From the NCBI RefSeq assembly GCF_008084145.1, contig NZ_VSDO01000006.1, forward strand, positions 281,190 through 345,189: DNA of 64,000 bases. The letters are read 5' to 3'. Position numbers and translations under genes: made by a program. Numbering within the stretch: the first letter of the stretch is position 1; every line of letters starts with the position of its first letter. The notes beneath the pieces were generated by a model. It saw only the letters and a list, made by a program, of their open reading frames with translations, searched no databases and was not told where the DNA came from. This document shows, piece after piece, positions 62,585-64,000 of the stretch. Source of the stretch: Paenibacillus faecis. Lineage in GTDB: Bacteria; Bacillota; Bacilli; Paenibacillales; Paenibacillaceae.

Positions 62585-63478
62585 TCATGTCGCCGGTTGA
62601 ACCCGTCCACGGTTAACCGCAAGGTCGTACGCGTGTTTAATCGCTTCGTAATCGGCTTCCGGCAGAGGCAGACGGGGCGGCCGGGTCGGGCCCGCGGGGA
62701 ACCCGGCCAGCTCCATCATGTATTTGATGGACTGAACAAGCTGTGGACTCGCATCGAAATGGAACAGCGGAAGCAAGTTCCGGTACAGGTCCGTCGCCTC
62801 CTTTACTTTGCCTTGTCTTGCCAGCCCGAACAATTCAACCCCCTCCTTCGGCAGAGCATTCGGAACGCCGGAAATCCACCCCGTCGCTCCGAACAGCGGA
62901 CCTTCCATCGACAGGTCGTCAACCCCGATCATCACCTCCAAATCCGTATAGGTCAAAATGTCGTGCACGCGGCGGATATCCCCCGAAAATTCTTTGACGG
63001 CCACGATATTTTCCAGCTTGGATAGCAGGGCAAGCAGCTGCGGGGTCAGGTCGACTTTGTAATCATGCGGGTTATTGTAAGCGATGATCGGCAGCCCCAC
63101 TTCATTTATCGCTTCATAGTGAGCGATCACCTCATGCTCAAGCGGCCGGTAATTGATCGGAGGAAGCGCCATCACCCCGGCGGCCCCCGCTTCCTTCGCG
63201 TGTTTCACCCAGGCGACGGCCTGCTTCGTGGACGGAGCCGCGGAACCCGCTACGACCGGGACCCGGCCGGCCGCGGCCGCGATGACGGTCTCGACCACCC
63301 TGGCGCGCTCTTCCTCCGTCATCGTTGCGTATTCCCCCAGGGAGCCCGCGGGCACCAGACCGTGAACCCCTTGGGAGATAAGCCATTCGCACAGCTCGCC
63401 CAATCGCTTGTAATCCACCTCGTAATCCGCCGTAAACGGCGTCACCAAAGCCACATAGACACCTTCGAATCTTGGCAT
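62585..63478 (-). CDS. DapA-family lyase, pyrroline-4-hydroxy-2-carboxylate deaminase-like
   Basis: A 297-residue TIM-barrel N-acetylneuraminate lyase/DapA-family protein. The Schiff-base Lys is in NIVAVKEFSGD, the Tyr in IIAYNNPHDY, and the substrate loop is PAGSLGEYATMT. Members in hydroxyproline clusters convert the dehydrogenase product to 2-oxoglutarate semialdehyde with loss of ammonia. The start at 63478 has a moderate AGG site. It lies 40 bp after the racemase-family gene and 59 bp before the ALDH. The family is certain; the specific reaction is inferred from neighbours. Confidence 0.9.
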   Translation of the reverse strand: MPRFEGVYVALVTPFTADYEVDYKRLGELCEWLISQGVHGLVPAGSLGEYATMTEEERARVVETVIAAAAGRVPVVAGSAAPSTKQAVAWVKHAKEAGAAGVMALPPINYRPLEHEVIAHYEAINEVGLPIIAYNNPHDYKVDLTPQLLALLSKLENIVAVKEFSGDIRRVHDILTYTDLEVMIGVDDLSMEGPLFGATGWISGVPNALPKEGVELFGLARQGKVKEATDLYRNLLPLFHFDASPQLVQSIKYMMELAGFPAGPTRPPRLPLPEADYEAIKHAYDLAVNRGRVQPAT

Positions 63479-63518
63479 GATCCTACCTGCCCTTCACTTA
63501 ATATAATTAATAATTCAT

Positions 63519-64000
63519 CTAATAAACAACAAAACCATCAGCCAGCGGATCGGACGGATCCAGAACCAAATTCATAAATCCCAGGATATGGCCGCTTCCC
63601 GTTATCCGCGGAACCACTGCGGATTTATTCCCGTAAGCTTCCGTTTCTTTTAGGATCATGGCGTGGACTTCCGTTCCCGTGATTCCGATGTAGGTGACCC
63701 TCTCGCCTTGAGCCAGCAGGCCGCGTGACCACAATACCGCCATATGGGCGCAGGCCCCCGCCCCTCCGGGGGAGCGGTCCAACTGCTCGCCCGCAAACAC
63801 CGCCGTGCTGCGGTATAACCGGCCGCCGGAATCGGGATTTTCCCGGCGGTAGAAGAACACGCCGTACATTCCTGAACCCCAGTCCAAACGCGAATGCTCC
63901 ATGTTCAGCCGATTCGTCACGGCCTCAAGAATCAGGCTGCCCCATTCCTGTATTTTGTGGAGCGCTGCTTCTCCTGCGAAATCCAAGCCGATCTCGTCGG
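63519..64000 (-). CDS. Proline-racemase/hydroxyproline-epimerase family protein (partial)
   Basis: The last 160 residues of a proline racemase superfamily protein; the frame stays open to the window edge and the start is outside. The second active-site motif, DRSPCGTGT in racemases and 4-hydroxyproline epimerases, reads DRSPGGAGACAHMAVL, so the catalytic Cys is Gly. The DPSDPLADGFVVY tail matches the family. It could be a dehydratase-like or otherwise altered member, or a subunit-like paralogue with the true epimerase outside the window. It sits at the head of the visible hydroxyproline run. Confidence 0.88.
   Translation of the reverse strand, partial: DEIGLDFAGEAALHKIQEWGSLILEAVTNRLNMEHSRLDWGSGMYGVFFYRRENPDSGGRLYRSTAVFAGEQLDRSPGGAGACAHMAVLWSRGLLAQGERVTYIGITGTEVHAMILKETEAYGNKSAVVPRITGSGHILGFMNLVLDPSDPLADGFVVY

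Overview
The window reads as a chromosomal segment of an endospore-forming, S-layer-bearing Firmicute, most likely Paenibacillaceae (Paenibacillus or a close relative). Reasons: a sspH-type small acid-soluble spore protein gene, a giant cell-surface protein ending in three SLH domains, strong GGAGG ribosome binding sites with some TTG/GTG starts, Gram-positive style rho-independent terminators, and bundles of intergenic palindromic repeats. No rRNA, tRNA or CRISPR array was seen.

Layout. 0-6 kb: end of a response regulator, a DJ-1/PfpI-like protein with a DUF2306 membrane protein, then a TetR-SDR-P450 group with two copies of a candidate operator, and a cupin. 6.2-6.9 kb: an IS200/IS605-type element. 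7-12 kb: PepF-like peptidase; an ArsR regulator overlapping a four-domain CoA-disulfide reductase/rhodanese/TusA/DsrE fusion. 12-14.4 kb: cytochrome bd oxidase whose CydA has Cys in place of a haem-ligand Glu. 14.4-16.5 kb: hydrolase, small membrane protein, choline-kinase-like protein. 16.5-17.5 kb: non-coding repeat cluster. 17.5-23.2 kb: SDR/AraC pair, tandem GNAT, secreted Ig-like protein, DUF1349 protein. 23.3-25.5 kb: LanFEG-type lantibiotic immunity transporter without a visible lantibiotic locus. 25.6-31.7 kb: flavoprotein remnant, HxlR and quinone reductase, repeats, secreted alpha-carbonic anhydrase, aldo/keto reductase, DMT transporter with AraC. 32-35.8 kb: secreted metallophosphoesterase, DAO-type oxidase, sspH.

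35.9-44 kb holds a five-gene co-directional operon: SWIM zinc finger, HEAT-like protein, MoxR AAA+ ATPase, DUF5682 protein with TIKI/ChaN/EreA-like signatures, and a MIDAS VWA protein. It looks like a dedicated ATPase-adaptor-effector machine of unproven function. 44-52.7 kb: two more repeat arrays, a YHYH/copper-amine-oxidase-N protein, and a 2275-residue RCC1 propeller/13 Ig repeats/SLH surface protein behind a structured leader. 52.8-55.4 kb: MFS exporter and TetR.

55.5-64 kb is a second candidate system: a co-directional run encoding hydroxyproline catabolism (proline-racemase-family protein, pyrroline-hydroxycarboxylate deaminase-like lyase, ketoglutarate-semialdehyde dehydrogenase-like ALDH, three D-hydroxyproline dehydrogenase-type subunits), malic enzyme and a GH127 beta-L-arabinofuranosidase. 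GH127 enzymes act on hydroxyproline-linked arabinofuranosides of plant extensins, so the set suggests use of both sugar and imino acid from these glycans.

Four intergenic arrays (17.0, 27.6, 44.3 and 44.7 kb), belonging to three unrelated sequence families, share one plan: four imperfect palindromes spaced about 50, 61-72 and 50 bp.
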